A DNA stretch of 64,000 nt from Streptomyces longhuiensis (GCF_020616555.1 NZ_CP085173.1:5534001-5598000), one strand, 5' to 3'; shown: positions 34,692-43,756, numbered from the stretch's first letter. Translations and numbers: made by a program. Notes: generated by a model from the letters alone, not told the origin.

Positions 34692-35429
34692 ATGGTGGAT
34701 GTGCTGCTGGTCGTGGCCGGGGCGGTGTGGGGCGCCGCCGCCGGGCTGTTCGTGCCGCGGGCCGCGTACCGGCTGTCCGTGGAGCCGGACGAGACGTGGC
34801 GGGCGAGCTGTCCGGACGGGCATCCCCTGCCGGGCGGTGCGCGCGGGTGGCTGGGCCGCGGGCGGTGCGGCGTGTGCGGCCGGGCGCTCGGCCCCGGTGT
34901 CCTGACGCCCGTCCTGCTCACCGCCGCCGTCTGCGCCGTGCTCGCCGCCGCCACCGGCACCCGCCCCGAACTCGGCGCCTGGCTCCTCCTCGCGCCACCC
35001 GCGGTGCTCCTCGCGATGGTCGACGCCCGGGTGAAGCGGCTGCCCGACGTCCTCACTCTGCCGCTCGCCGCAGCTGCCCCGGTCCTGCTCGGCCTGGCCG
35101 CGCTGCTGCCCGAGCCGGGCGGCGACTGGCCGACGGCGCTGCTCGGCGCGCTCGCGCTCGGCGGCGGCTACCTCGTGCTCTTCCTTATTCACCCCCAGGG
35201 GATGGGCTTCGGCGACGTGAAACTGGCCGTCGGCCTGGGGGCGGTGCTCGGCTGGTACGGGTGGGGGCTCGTGTTCATCGGCACGTTCGCCGGGTTCCTG
35301 TTCGCCGCGCTGTACGGCGCGGTTCTCGTGACCGCCCGGCGGGCCGGCCGGCGGACGGCGATCCCGTTCGGGCCGTTCCTGCTCGCGGGCGCGCTGGCCG
35401 GTGTACTGCTGGGCGCCTACGCCGCCTGA
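34692..35429 (+). CDS. Prepilin peptidase (A24) family protein
   Basis: This 245-residue polytopic protein has the type IV leader-peptidase layout. An N-terminal cytoplasmic loop carries Cys40 and a CxxC pair (Cys59, Cys62). One catalytic Asp candidate is in VDARVKRLPDVLTL, and the second is in the GFGD motif of MGFGDVKLAVGLG. About six or seven helices follow the loop. Relatives usually have two full CxxC pairs; only one is complete here. It would process type IV pilin-like prepilins, such as Flp/Tad pilins, but no pilin or secretion genes are in the window. Confidence 0.85.
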   Translation: MVDVLLVVAGAVWGAAAGLFVPRAAYRLSVEPDETWRASCPDGHPLPGGARGWLGRGRCGVCGRALGPGVLTPVLLTAAVCAVLAAATGTRPELGAWLLLAPPAVLLAMVDARVKRLPDVLTLPLAAAAPVLLGLAALLPEPGGDWPTALLGALALGGGYLVLFLIHPQGMGFGDVKLAVGLGAVLGWYGWGLVFIGTFAGFLFAALYGAVLVTARRAGRRTAIPFGPFLLAGALAGVLLGAYAA

Positions 35430-35508
35430 CGTCGGGCGACAGGACGTGCTGGCGTACGCTGAGACGGTCCGTCCACAACCCTTACGAACACAACGAAAGG
35501 GACGCCCG

Positions 35509-36708
35509 GTGACCGAGAAGGCCGACCTTCAGACCGTCCTCGACCGTGCCGCCGCGGGTGGACGCATCACCCCCGAAGAGGCGCTCGACCTCTACCGCGA
35601 CGCTCCCCTGCACGCGCTCGGCGCGGCCGCCGACGCCATCCGGCGCCGCCGGTACGCCGGCACCGAGCACATCGCGACGTACATCATCGAGCGGAACATC
35701 AACTACACGAACGTCTGCGTGACGGCGTGCAAGTTCTGCGCCTTCTACGCCGCGCCCAAGGACACCGCCAAGGGCTGGACGCGCGACCTCGACGACATCC
35801 TGCGCCGCTGCGCCGAGACCGTCGAACTCGGCGGCACGCAGATCATGTTCCAGGGCGGCCACCACCCGGACTACGGCGTCGAGTACTACGAGAAGCACTT
35901 CTCCGCCATCAAGCAGGCGTTCCCCCAGCTGGTCATCCACTCCCTCGGCGCGTCCGAGGTCGAGCACATGGCCCGCATCTCCAAGGTCTCCGTCGAGGAG
36001 GCCATTCAGCGCATCCACGCGGCCGGCCTCGACTCCTTCGCGGGTGCCGGCGCCGAGCTCCTCCCGGCCCGCCCCCGCAAGGCGATCGCCCCGCTGAAGG
36101 AGTCCGGCGAGCGCTGGCTGGAGATCATGGAGGCGGCGCACCGCCTCGGCGTCGAGTCGACGTCCACGATGCTGATGGGCACCGGCGAGACCAACGCCGA
36201 GCGCATCGAGCACCTCCGCATGATCCGCGACGTACAGGACCGCACGGGCGGCTTCCGCGCGTTCATCCCGTACACGTACCAGCCGGAGAACAACCACCTG
36301 AAGGGCCGCACGCAGGCGACGCTCTTCGAGTACCTGCGGATGATCGCCATCGCGCGGATCTTCCTCGACAACGTGGCCCACATCCAGGGCTCCTGGCTGA
36401 CCACCGGCAAGGAGGTCGGCCAGCTGTCGCTGCACTACGGCGCCGACGACCTCGGTTCGATCATGCTGGAGGAGAACGTCGTCTCCTCGGCCGGTGCCAA
36501 GCACCGCTCGAACCGCCTGGAGATCATCGACCTCATCCGCAAGGCGGGCCGCGTCCCCGCGCAGCGCGCCACGACGTACGAGCACCTCGTCGTGCACGAC
36601 GACCCGGCGAACGACCCGGTCGACGACCGCGTCCAGTCGCACATCTCGTCCACCGCGATCGAGGGCGGCACGGCCCACCCCGAGCTGAAGCTCGTCTCCA
36701 CCAACTGA
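35509..36708 (+). CDS. mqnC: Cyclic dehypoxanthinyl futalosine synthase (radical SAM)
   Basis: This 399-residue radical SAM enzyme cyclises dehypoxanthinyl futalosine, the fourth step of the futalosine route. The cluster motif CVTACKFC has Cys70, Cys74 and Cys77, preceded by the MqnC-typical ERNINYTNVC. MFQGGHHPDYGVEYYEKHF and the AIQRIHAAGLDSFAGAGAELL segment fit MqnC rather than MqnE. The GTG at 35509 follows GAAAGGG. TACGCT at 35455-35460 may be the -10 element of a leadered promoter. An amidohydrolase relative and menG follow in the same direction. Confidence 0.95.
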   Translation: MTEKADLQTVLDRAAAGGRITPEEALDLYRDAPLHALGAAADAIRRRRYAGTEHIATYIIERNINYTNVCVTACKFCAFYAAPKDTAKGWTRDLDDILRRCAETVELGGTQIMFQGGHHPDYGVEYYEKHFSAIKQAFPQLVIHSLGASEVEHMARISKVSVEEAIQRIHAAGLDSFAGAGAELLPARPRKAIAPLKESGERWLEIMEAAHRLGVESTSTMLMGTGETNAERIEHLRMIRDVQDRTGGFRAFIPYTYQPENNHLKGRTQATLFEYLRMIAIARIFLDNVAHIQGSWLTTGKEVGQLSLHYGADDLGSIMLEENVVSSAGAKHRSNRLEIIDLIRKAGRVPAQRATTYEHLVVHDDPANDPVDDRVQSHISSTAIEGGTAHPELKLVSTN

Positions 36709-36715
36709 GGCTCAT

Positions 36716-37315
36716 TTGCTGACGATCCACGTGGCCGAGGCCTCGCCCGAGGCCGCGGTCCTGGTCGACGGGGCGTCCGTCGCCGCCCTCGGCCCGTACG
36801 AGGACCTCGCCGCCGTCCGCCCGCAGGCGCGGGTGCGACGGTGGCCCGGCATCCTCACGCCCGGCCTGCTCAACCCGTACGGGCCCGAGATCCTCGAAGG
36901 CACGTACCACCCGGACCCGCGCGAGGCCGACGAGTTCGGCACGCGACCGGTCGTGGGGGAGCGCGCGCGGGAGATCTTCCGTGCCGATCCGTCCCGGGTC
37001 GGGGCCAGCGCGCGGCGCGGCATCCAGCAGCTGTTCGCGCACGGCACGGTCGCCGTGGCCGGGGAGCTGCGCTCCCGCGCCGTGGTGGACGCGGTGCGCA
37101 GGGCCGGACTTGCTCTCGGGCAGCGCCCGCCGAACCAGCCGGGGCCGGTGTCCTTCTCGCCGGTGCCGCTCGTCCTGCTGCCGCCGCTGGTCGTGGGCGG
37201 ACCGGCCAGGTTCGCCGTGTTCGACGTGCCGGACCGCGCCTCGCTCGTACGGCTCGGCCCGGCCAGCTGTGTGGCCACGGTCGTCGAAGGCCGCCTGGTG
37301 TACCGGCGCCGCTGA
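36716..37315 (+). CDS. Truncated amidohydrolase-like (imidazolonepropionase-like) protein
   Basis: This 199-residue protein resembles the composite N- and C-terminal beta-sandwich of imidazolonepropionase/cytosine-deaminase-type amidohydrolases. The start ([30 protein letters not shown]) and the [13 protein letters not shown] turn match the region where active enzymes read PGLxNxHxH. The His-x-His metal site is absent, and most of the catalytic barrel is missing; relatives have about 400 residues. It starts with TTG seven bases after the mqnC stop. Position suggests a link to the futalosine pathway, where an amidohydrolase deaminates aminofutalosine in some bacteria, but this protein cannot be that enzyme as written. 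Confidence 0.72.
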   Translation: MLTIHVAEASPEAAVLVDGASVAALGPYEDLAAVRPQARVRRWPGILTPGLLNPYGPEILEGTYHPDPREADEFGTRPVVGERAREIFRADPSRVGASARRGIQQLFAHGTVAVAGELRSRAVVDAVRRAGLALGQRPPNQPGPVSFSPVPLVLLPPLVVGGPARFAVFDVPDRASLVRLGPASCVATVVEGRLVYRRR

Positions 37316-37349
37316 CGCCGGCCCGGGGGCGTACTGCCACAATGGACGC

Positions 37350-38039
37350 GTGACCCGCGCATCCCTGGACAAGCAGCCGCACGAAGTCGCTTCGATGTTC
37401 GACGACGTGGCGGACCGGTACGACCTCACCAACGACGTGCTCTCGCTCGGCCAGGCCCGGCTGTGGCGCAAGGAGGTCGCGAAGGCCGTCGACGCGCGGC
37501 CCGCGCAGAAGGTCCTCGACCTCGCGGCCGGTACGGCGACGTCCTCGCAGCCCTTCGCGCAGGCCGGCGCCTATGTCGTGCCCTGCGACTTCTCGATCGG
37601 GATGCTCCAGGTCGGCAAGAAGCGGCACCCGTGGATGCCGTTCACGGCGGGCGACGCGACGAAACTGCCGTTCAAGGACGACACCTTCGACGCCGTGACC
37701 ATCTCCTTCGGCCTCAGGAACGTGCAGGACACGGACACGGCGCTGCGCGAGCTGTACCGGGTGACGAAGCCCGGCGGGCGCGTCGTGATCTGCGAGTTCT
37801 CGCAGCCGACGTGGGCGCCGTTCCGCACCGTCTACACCGAGTACCTGATGCGCGCCCTGCCGCCGGTGGCCCGCGCCGTGTCCTCGAACCCGGACGCGTA
37901 CGTCTACCTCGCCGAGTCGATCCGCAGCTGGCCCGACCAGCCGGCGCTCGCGGCCCGCCTCCAGAAGGCCGGCTGGTCGGACGTGGCCTGGCGCAACCTG
38001 ACGGGTGGCGTCGTGGCGCTGCACCGGGGAACCAAGTAG
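37350..38039 (+). CDS. menG: Demethylmenaquinone methyltransferase (UbiE/MenG)
   Basis: This 229-residue class I SAM-dependent methyltransferase makes menaquinone from demethylmenaquinone. The UbiE signatures are clear: [27 protein letters not shown], the SAM motif [31 protein letters not shown], and the [14 protein letters not shown] post motif. The GTG at 37350 follows a CACAAT -10-like hexamer by six bases, without a ribosome-binding site. It closes a run of menaquinone genes beginning with mqnC. Confidence 0.95.
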   Translation: MTRASLDKQPHEVASMFDDVADRYDLTNDVLSLGQARLWRKEVAKAVDARPAQKVLDLAAGTATSSQPFAQAGAYVVPCDFSIGMLQVGKKRHPWMPFTAGDATKLPFKDDTFDAVTISFGLRNVQDTDTALRELYRVTKPGGRVVICEFSQPTWAPFRTVYTEYLMRALPPVARAVSSNPDAYVYLAESIRSWPDQPALAARLQKAGWSDVAWRNLTGGVVALHRGTK

Positions 38040-38139
38040 CGGCTCTCCGGCCGCCAAGTAGCCGTTCGCGCCCGTCCGTTGTGCCGAATCCCCGCCACGG
38101 GGAACCGGTCACCGGGAAAGATGTGTCCGTTGAGTACGT

Positions 38140-38165
38140 GGTGACGGCCGGTCACCTCTGGTGAC
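38140..38165. promoter_or_regulatory. GGTGAC palindromes before the zinc-ribbon gene
   Basis: GGTGAC-N5-GTCACC (38140-38156) is a perfect palindrome. It continues as GTCACC-TCT-GGTGAC (38151-38165). The 14-mer GTCACCTCTGGTGA also occurs at 45032-45045, before nuoA. The site ends 33 bases before the ATG. Confidence 0.5.
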
Positions 38166-38198
38166 GGTACGACTTTCCCCGATGACGGAGCATTTCCC

Positions 38199-40793
38199 AT
38201 GGCGTCGTTCTGCCCGCACTGCGGAGCCCAGGCTCCCGACGAGGCCCGCTTCTGCATGAAGTGCGGGCGGGAGCGAACGCCCGAGCGTGAGCCCACGGTC
38301 CAGGGGCCCGCGGCTCCTCCCGCCGCGCCTCTCGGCCGGCCCGGGCAACAGCCTGAGCAGCCTGGCCGGCCGCCCGTTCCGCCGCCCGCCGCCCCGCCGC
38401 CGCCCGCCGCCCCGCCGCCGCCCGCGTTCGCCCCCGGCGGGCCCTCGCCCGTCGGCGCCTTCCTCGGGCGCGCCTTACGCGGCGACTGGGCCGGCTCGGC
38501 GCAGGCCGCGCTGTGGCCCGTCGGACTCCTGGTGATCGCCGCCGTCGCCCTCGCCATCCCTTCGTACGGGCAGGGCAGCGACGTCGTCGTGGGGTTCGGC
38601 GACCGGATGCGGATCTCGCTCGCGCTGCTGCTCCAGTCGCTCGGCGGCGGCTTCGAGGTGTCGGCCTCCGGCAGCTCCTCGCCCTTCGGCGGCGGGGACT
38701 CGCCCTTCGGCTCCGGCGGCGACATGGGCGCGGAGCTCAGCGGCGGCGCCGCGCTCTCCCTCGTCCCTCTCACCGTCACGGCCCTGTGGATCCTGGCGCT
38801 CTGGATCGGCGTACGCATCCTGCGCTCACGCCTCCGGACCCGCGCGACGAGCCCGGCCGTCCCCGGCGGCCACCCCGTCCCCGGCACGCCCGGACCCGGC
38901 ACTCCCGGGCTCGAAGCCGCCCTGCGTGTCGCCTTGTCGGTGACCGTCGGCGTTCTCGTGCTCGGCCTGTTCGCGCAGCCCTCGATCCAGGGCGTGCGGA
39001 TCTCGTCGTCGCCCGTGCTCGCCGCGCTCGGCGCGCTCCTCGTCTCGCTCGCCGTCGCCGCGGGAATGCTGCACCGGGACGACCTGGCCCAGTGGCTCAC
39101 CGCCCGGCCGGCGGCGCTGGCGCTGGTGCGGGCCACCGGGACGGCGTTGCGCGCCCTCGCCGTCGTCCTCGTGATCTGCTCGGTCGCCGCGTTCATCAGC
39201 ATCGCCCAGATCGACGACCTGGGCGATGTCTCCGACGTGTCCGACCTCGGCCAGACCGACCTGTCGCCGCTGGTCGTCGCCCTGCTCGTGCTGCCCAACC
39301 TCGGCGCCATGGCGCTCGGCCTAGGCTGGGGCGCGCCCATCTCCTTCGAGGCGGGCGGCAGTTCGACGTACGGGGGCGGGTACCAGCACCAGTCGTTCGG
39401 CCTCTCCGAGCTCGGCGACGTCACCAACTCCTGGGCGGTCGTGGGGGCGCTGGCCCTCGGCACCGTCTGCGCGCTGACCGTGGGCGTGATGGCGGCCCGA
39501 CGGTCGGCCGACCGGCGCGAGCAGCTCCTTTCCGCCGGGATCTTCCTCGGTCTGTTCCTGCTGCTCGGCGCGCTCGGCGGCCTCGGCGTGCGGGCCACCG
39601 GGGCCGCGTCCGACCTCGGCGGCAGCGGCACGGGCAGCGCCGGCGTGGGCCTCGGCATGGCGGAGGCGCTCCTGTTCGGGCTGCTGTGGGTGTTCGCGGC
39701 GGCGTTCCTCGCGCCGTACCTGATGCAGATGGCGGGGGCGCGGACCGGGATCGTCCCGGAACCGCAGGTGCCGTCGGGGGCGTTCGGGCCCGCGCCGGAC
39801 GCCTCGGCGCCGAATGCCCCTGTGCAGGTGTATCCCGCGTCGGCGGCTCCCGTTCAGGCGCCTTCCGCGCCGGAAGCCCCCAACGACCCGCCCTCCCCCA
39901 ACGACCCGCCGAACCCCGCAGCGGCGGCCGCCCTGCCGACGGCCACCGCCGTTCCCGTGCCGACCCCCACGCCTCCTCCCGGGCCCACCCCCGGTCCCGG
40001 TCCCACCCCCGCCCCCGCTGCTCTGTACGCCCCGCACGCCTTCCAGCTCGGCGCGCAGCCGGCCGCCGTGCCGGCCAAGTCCTCGCGCCGCGCCGGGATC
40101 TGGGTCGCCACCGTCGCCGGCGCGTTCGTCATCGGGGGCGGTGTGGCGGCCGGGGTGCTGCTGCTCCAGGACCACGGCGGCAAGGACGACAAGGCGGGCC
40201 GCGACGACAAGCCCGCCGTCAGCACCGAGCAGCCCGCCACGTCGCAGGCGCCGACTCCGGCGCCGAGCCCCACCCCGAGTGCGACGCCGGACCGGGCCAC
40301 GGACACGGGCACCACGCCGAGCACGACCCCGGACGCGACCGTTCCGTCCGGCTACCGCAAGGCCGTCGACCCCATGGGCTTCTCCTTCGCCATCCCCGAC
40401 GTGTGGTCGCGCCAGGGCGTGGAGAACGGCAGCCAGATCACCTACGCGGGCAGCACCGGCGCCGAGCACTACCTCATCGGCGTCATCCCGGACGCGGGCT
40501 ACACCTCGTACGACAACGTCCTCAACATGGAGAAGCACGCCGAGGAGGACAAGAAGAAGCAGGACTACCAGCGGATCGACCTGCGCCGGAACACCTTCCA
40601 GGGGCGGCCCGGCGCGATCTGGGAGTACACCTACCGCGACGAGGGCGGCCGGACGATGCACGGCATCGACCAGTCGTACGTCGCCGAGGACGGCACCGAG
40701 TACACGATCTTCCTCGTGGGGCAGCAGGACGTGTGGGCCGACCTGAAGCAGACGTACCGGACCGGCCTGGAGTCCTGGCGCCTGACGAACTGA
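38199..40793 (+). CDS. Large zinc-ribbon, multi-pass membrane protein
   Basis: This 864-residue protein of unknown function has an N-terminal zinc ribbon (CPHC and CMKC: Cys5, Cys8, Cys19, Cys22). A Pro-rich stretch with an AAPPPP repeat and about eight membrane helices follow in residues 105-520. A second Pro-rich linker (about 525-610) is followed by another membrane helix (IWVATVAGAFVIGGGVAAGVLLL). A Thr/Pro-rich stalk leads to a C-terminal domain starting at MGFSFAIPDVWSRQG, presumably extracytoplasmic and similar to domains at the ends of bacterial Ser/Thr kinases. It looks like an envelope sensor or scaffold. A GGTGAC palindrome lies upstream. Confidence 0.75.
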   Translation: MASFCPHCGAQAPDEARFCMKCGRERTPEREPTVQGPAAPPAAPLGRPGQQPEQPGRPPVPPPAAPPPPAAPPPPAFAPGGPSPVGAFLGRALRGDWAGSAQAALWPVGLLVIAAVALAIPSYGQGSDVVVGFGDRMRISLALLLQSLGGGFEVSASGSSSPFGGGDSPFGSGGDMGAELSGGAALSLVPLTVTALWILALWIGVRILRSRLRTRATSPAVPGGHPVPGTPGPGTPGLEAALRVALSVTVGVLVLGLFAQPSIQGVRISSSPVLAALGALLVSLAVAAGMLHRDDLAQWLTARPAALALVRATGTALRALAVVLVICSVAAFISIAQIDDLGDVSDVSDLGQTDLSPLVVALLVLPNLGAMALGLGWGAPISFEAGGSSTYGGGYQHQSFGLSELGDVTNSWAVVGALALGTVCALTVGVMAARRSADRREQLLSAGIFLGLFLLLGALGGLGVRATGAASDLGGSGTGSAGVGLGMAEALLFGLLWVFAAAFLAPYLMQMAGARTGIVPEPQVPSGAFGPAPDASAPNAPVQVYPASAAPVQAPSAPEAPNDPPSPNDPPNPAAAAALPTATAVPVPTPTPPPGPTPGPGPTPAPAALYAPHAFQLGAQPAAVPAKSSRRAGIWVATVAGAFVIGGGVAAGVLLLQDHGGKDDKAGRDDKPAVSTEQPATSQAPTPAPSPTPSATPDRATDTGTTPSTTPDATVPSGYRKAVDPMGFSFAIPDVWSRQGVENGSQITYAGSTGAEHYLIGVIPDAGYTSYDNVLNMEKHAEEDKKKQDYQRIDLRRNTFQGRPGAIWEYTYRDEGGRTMHGIDQSYVAEDGTEYTIFLVGQQDVWADLKQTYRTGLESWRLTN

Positions 40794-40855
40794 CCCCGGC
40801 CGGGCGCCACGACGGTCACGGCCGGTCGTGTGCGCCGGCCGCCGCGTGCCGACCA

Positions 40856-41206
40856 CTACATGCCGACCACCGTGTACGTCTCGCCCGGCTCGTCCAGTTC
40901 GCGCTGCAGCCCGCCGCCGCGCGGCCCCGGCATACGGGGCTCGTTCACCCCGGAGCCGCCGTGGCCCTCGCCGTCGGCCAGGTCGAACCAGACGGTGACG
41001 ACGGCGCCGCGGGGCACCTCGGTGTCGGGCAGCGGGTACTGGCGTACGACGTAGTCGACCACGGTGGATCGGAAGTCGGGGCGGTCGGGCGCGGCCAGCT
41101 GCACGCCGCGCGCCGCCGCGGCCTCGCGCGCGTCGACGGCCATCAGGCCGACGAACTTCGGTACGCGCACTTCGGGCGTCTTGGGTGTAATGCGCACAGA
41201 CTTCAC
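40856..41206 (-). CDS. Single-PASTA-domain protein
   Basis: This 116-residue protein has one PASTA domain (VRVPKFVGLMAVDAREAAAARGVQL ... YPLPDTEVPRGAVVTVWFDL), the fold that binds peptidoglycan stems or beta-lactams in kinases and penicillin-binding proteins. No signal peptide or membrane helix is evident, so an extracytoplasmic location is not supported. A Gly/Arg-rich tail follows. The GTG at 41206 is chosen because the domain begins there; upstream frame continuation is low in complexity. It converges on the zinc-ribbon gene. Confidence 0.72.
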   Translation of the reverse strand: MKSVRITPKTPEVRVPKFVGLMAVDAREAAAARGVQLAAPDRPDFRSTVVDYVVRQYPLPDTEVPRGAVVTVWFDLADGEGHGGSGVNEPRMPGPRGGGLQRELDEPGETYTVVGM

Positions 41207-41285
41207 CCCCAGCGGTACCCGAAGGGTAGCTCCGCCGGACCCCCGACCGGAAGCGGCAGGGCCTACGAGGCGAGCCCGAAGGGAC

Positions 41286-41792
41286 CTACAGCGCGAGCCT
41301 GAAGCAGAGGCCCGTACGCGGGTCACCCGGGACGGTGAACGTTTCGGCGGGTTCCATGCCGAGGCGCCGTGTCACCGCCACCGACCGCTCGTTGCGCGAG
41401 TCGACCATCGCCACCACGCTCCGTACACCCGCGGCCCGTACGCGCTCCACGGTCGCCAGGGCGGCGGCCGTCGCGTAGCCGCGTCCCCAGTGCGCCCGCC
41501 CGAGCCGCCAGCCGATCTCGATCTCGCCCGCCGGACCCCAGGTGTGCGGCCAGGGCTGCGCGCCCGTGAAACCGATGACGTCGCCGTCCGTGTCGGTCAT
41601 CGTCCACAGGCAGAAGCCGCGTTCCGCGTCGTGCCGGCGCTGCCGGGCGGTCAGCTCCTCGTACACGGACAGCTCGGCAGCGGCCCCGCCGTGGAACTCC
41701 ATGACCTCCGGGTCGTCGAAGACGCGGTGCCAGGCGAAGGCGTCCTCGTCAGTGGGGACACGCAGCTGTACATCAGGCAGAGCTCGGTTCAC
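41286..41792 (-). CDS. GNAT family N-acetyltransferase (RimJ/RimL-like)
   Basis: This 168-residue protein has acetyltransferase_3 features: LRVPTDEDAFAWHRVFDDPEVMEF at the start, IEIGWRLGRAHWGRGYATAAALATVERV with the acetyl-CoA loop (WGRGYA), and SRNERSVAVTRRLGMEPAE. These match RimJ/RimL-type protein or small-molecule acetyltransferases. The GTG at 41792 follows GAAGGGC. It is divergent from the geranylgeranyl-reductase-like gene across a 98-base gap. Confidence 0.9.
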   Translation of the reverse strand: MNRALPDVQLRVPTDEDAFAWHRVFDDPEVMEFHGGAAAELSVYEELTARQRRHDAERGFCLWTMTDTDGDVIGFTGAQPWPHTWGPAGEIEIGWRLGRAHWGRGYATAAALATVERVRAAGVRSVVAMVDSRNERSVAVTRRLGMEPAETFTVPGDPRTGLCFRLAL

Positions 41793-41890
41793 AGGGCGGC
41801 CCTTCGGCTGGGTGATCAGTACCGCTGCATAGACTGCCCACATCCGGTGCCGCGCGGCACGCAGATTTCGAGTCTTCGGGAGAACCCGCC

Positions 41891-43174
41891 GTGACCGAGC
41901 CCCTCTCCGAGCACAGCGCAGATGTGATCGTCGTCGGGGCCGGGCCAGCCGGTTCGACGACCGCGTACTACCTGGCCAAGGCCGGACTCGACGTCCTCCT
42001 CCTGGAGAAGACCGCGTTCCCCAGGGAAAAGGTGTGCGGCGACGGCCTCACCCCGCGGGCCACCAAGCAGCTCGTGTCGATGGGCATCGACATCTCCGAA
42101 GAGGCGGGCTGGCTGCGCAACAAGGGCCTGCGGATCATCGGCGGCGGCGTCCGGCTCCAGCTGGACTGGCCGGATCTCGCCTCCTACCCGGACTACGGAC
42201 TCGTCCGCAAGCGCGACGACTTCGACGAGCAGCTCGCCCGGCAGGCGCAGAAGGCGGGCGCGCGCCTGTACGAGCGCTGCAACGTCGGCGCCCCGATCAT
42301 CGACGACCGCACGGGCCGCATCACCGGCGTCAACGCCAAGCTCGGTGAGGAGAAGCGTGAAGTCACCTTCCACGCGCCCCTCGTCGTCGCCGCGGACGGC
42401 AACTCGACCCGGCTGTCCCTCGCGATGGGCCTGCACCGGCGCGACGACCGCCCGATGGGCGTCGCCGTCCGCACGTACTTCACCTCGCCGCGCCACGACG
42501 ACGACTACCTGGAGTCCTGGCTGGAGCTGTGGGACCGTCGCGGCGCCCAGGACCGGCTGCTGCCCGGCTACGGCTGGATCTTCGGCATGGGCGACGGCAC
42601 GTCGAACGTCGGCCTCGGCATCCTCGACTCCTCCGCCGCGTTCAAGGAGCTCGACTGGCGCGAGGTCCTGAAGGCCTGGTGCGCCTCGATGCCGGAGGAC
42701 TGGGGCTACACGCCGGACAACATGACGATGCCGATCCGCGGCGCCGCCCTGCCCATGGCCTTCAACCGCCAGCCGCACTACACCAAGGGCCTGCTCCTGG
42801 TCGGCGACGCGGGCGGCATGGTGAACCCGTTCAACGGCGAGGGCATCGCGTACGCCATGGAGTCCGGCCAGATCGCGGCCGACGTCATCGTGCAGGCGCA
42901 CGCCCGCGCGACCGACGCCCAGCGCGAACTCGCCCTCCACCGCTACCCCAAGGTCCTCAAGGACACCTACGGCGGCTACTACACGCTCGGCCGCGCCTTC
43001 GTGAAGCTCATCGGCAACCCGAAGGTCATGAAGATCGCGACGCAGCGCGGCCTGACGCACCCGGTGCTCATGAAGTTCACGCTGAAGATGCTCGCCAACC
43101 TGACCGACCCGACGGGCGGCGACGCGATGGACCGCATCATCAACGGCCTGAGCAAGGTGGCGCCGAAGGCGTGA
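41891..43174 (+). CDS. Geranylgeranyl reductase family FAD enzyme (MenJ-like menaquinone reductase)
   Basis: This 427-residue FAD-dependent oxidoreductase has the dinucleotide motif VIVVGAGPAGSTTAYYLAKAG, the conserved PREKVCGDGLTPRATKQL segment and the second FAD motif LLLVGDAGGMVNPFNGEGIAYAMESG. It closely fits the geranylgeranyl reductase family. In mycobacteria, a family member (MenJ) saturates one isoprene of menaquinone. Streptomyces menaquinones are partly saturated, and this gene lies between menG and nuo, so the same role is likely. The substrate is inferred from context. Confidence 0.9.
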   Translation: MTEPLSEHSADVIVVGAGPAGSTTAYYLAKAGLDVLLLEKTAFPREKVCGDGLTPRATKQLVSMGIDISEEAGWLRNKGLRIIGGGVRLQLDWPDLASYPDYGLVRKRDDFDEQLARQAQKAGARLYERCNVGAPIIDDRTGRITGVNAKLGEEKREVTFHAPLVVAADGNSTRLSLAMGLHRRDDRPMGVAVRTYFTSPRHDDDYLESWLELWDRRGAQDRLLPGYGWIFGMGDGTSNVGLGILDSSAAFKELDWREVLKAWCASMPEDWGYTPDNMTMPIRGAALPMAFNRQPHYTKGLLLVGDAGGMVNPFNGEGIAYAMESGQIAADVIVQAHARATDAQRELALHRYPKVLKDTYGGYYTLGRAFVKLIGNPKVMKIATQRGLTHPVLMKFTLKMLANLTDPTGGDAMDRIINGLSKVAPKA

Positions 43175-43355
43175 GCGGCCCGGACGCGCCCGGTCGGTGA
43201 GCTCCGCCGACGGGGCGCGTTCCGCGGCAGGCGCGGGCGCTCAGGACGCTCCTGGGGCGCTCCGCCCGCGCCGTCACCGGCCCGGCTTCAGCGGCGCTCC
43301 CGGAATCGCGCGCGCCGAACTGGCCGTGCGGGGCGTCACGGAGCACCCTGGCAGC

Positions 43356-43682
43356 ATGATTTTCATCGCCGTGAAGTTCACCGCCCGGCCCGAGTACGCC
43401 GACTCCTGGCTGGAGCACACCGCCGATTTCACCCGCGCCACGCGCGCCGAGGAGGGCAACCTCTTCTTCGACTGGTCCCGCAGCGTCGAGGACCCGAACC
43501 AGTACGTCCTCCTGGAGGGCTTCCGGGACGGGGACGCGGGGGCCGCGCACGTGGGCTCCGACCACTTCAAGGCCGGCCTGGAGACGATGTCCGGTCTGAT
43601 CGCCTCCGTGCCGGAGATCATCAACACGGAGATCCCGGGCGGCAGTTGGGGCCCCATGGGGGAATTGTCCCCGAAGGAATGA
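43356..43682 (+). CDS. Antibiotic biosynthesis monooxygenase (ABM) domain protein
   Basis: This 108-residue protein is a ferredoxin-like ABM-fold protein, annotated in many genomes as putative quinol monooxygenase. Visible features are the start MIFIAVKFTARPEYADSWLEHTADFTRATRAEEGNLFFDW, EDPNQYVLLEGFRD, and a His-containing SDHFKAGLETM. The ATG at 43356 is used. Activity on quinols is not established for most members. It follows the MenJ-like gene in the same direction after a gap of 181 bases. Confidence 0.88.
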   Translation: MIFIAVKFTARPEYADSWLEHTADFTRATRAEEGNLFFDWSRSVEDPNQYVLLEGFRDGDAGAAHVGSDHFKAGLETMSGLIASVPEIINTEIPGGSWGPMGELSPKE

Positions 43683-43720
43683 TCTGGGCGCAACGGTCGC
43701 TTTAGCGACATTCATAGCAA

Positions 43721-43756
43721 AAGGCCACCGCTCCCGAGCGAGGGAGTGGTGGCCTT
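43721..43756. terminator. Bidirectional terminator between the ABM and NlpC/P60 genes
   Basis: Arms 43721-43735 (AAGGCCACCGCTCCC) and 43742-43756 (GGGAGTGGTGGCCTT) pair over 15 bp with one G-T wobble and a 6-base loop. Confidence 0.85.

Noticed and set aside
38513..41302. A 929-codon Arg/Pro-rich plus-strand frame overlapping the zinc-ribbon gene
   Set aside because: It is the shifted frame of the zinc-ribbon gene and lacks a recognisable domain or ribosome-binding site.
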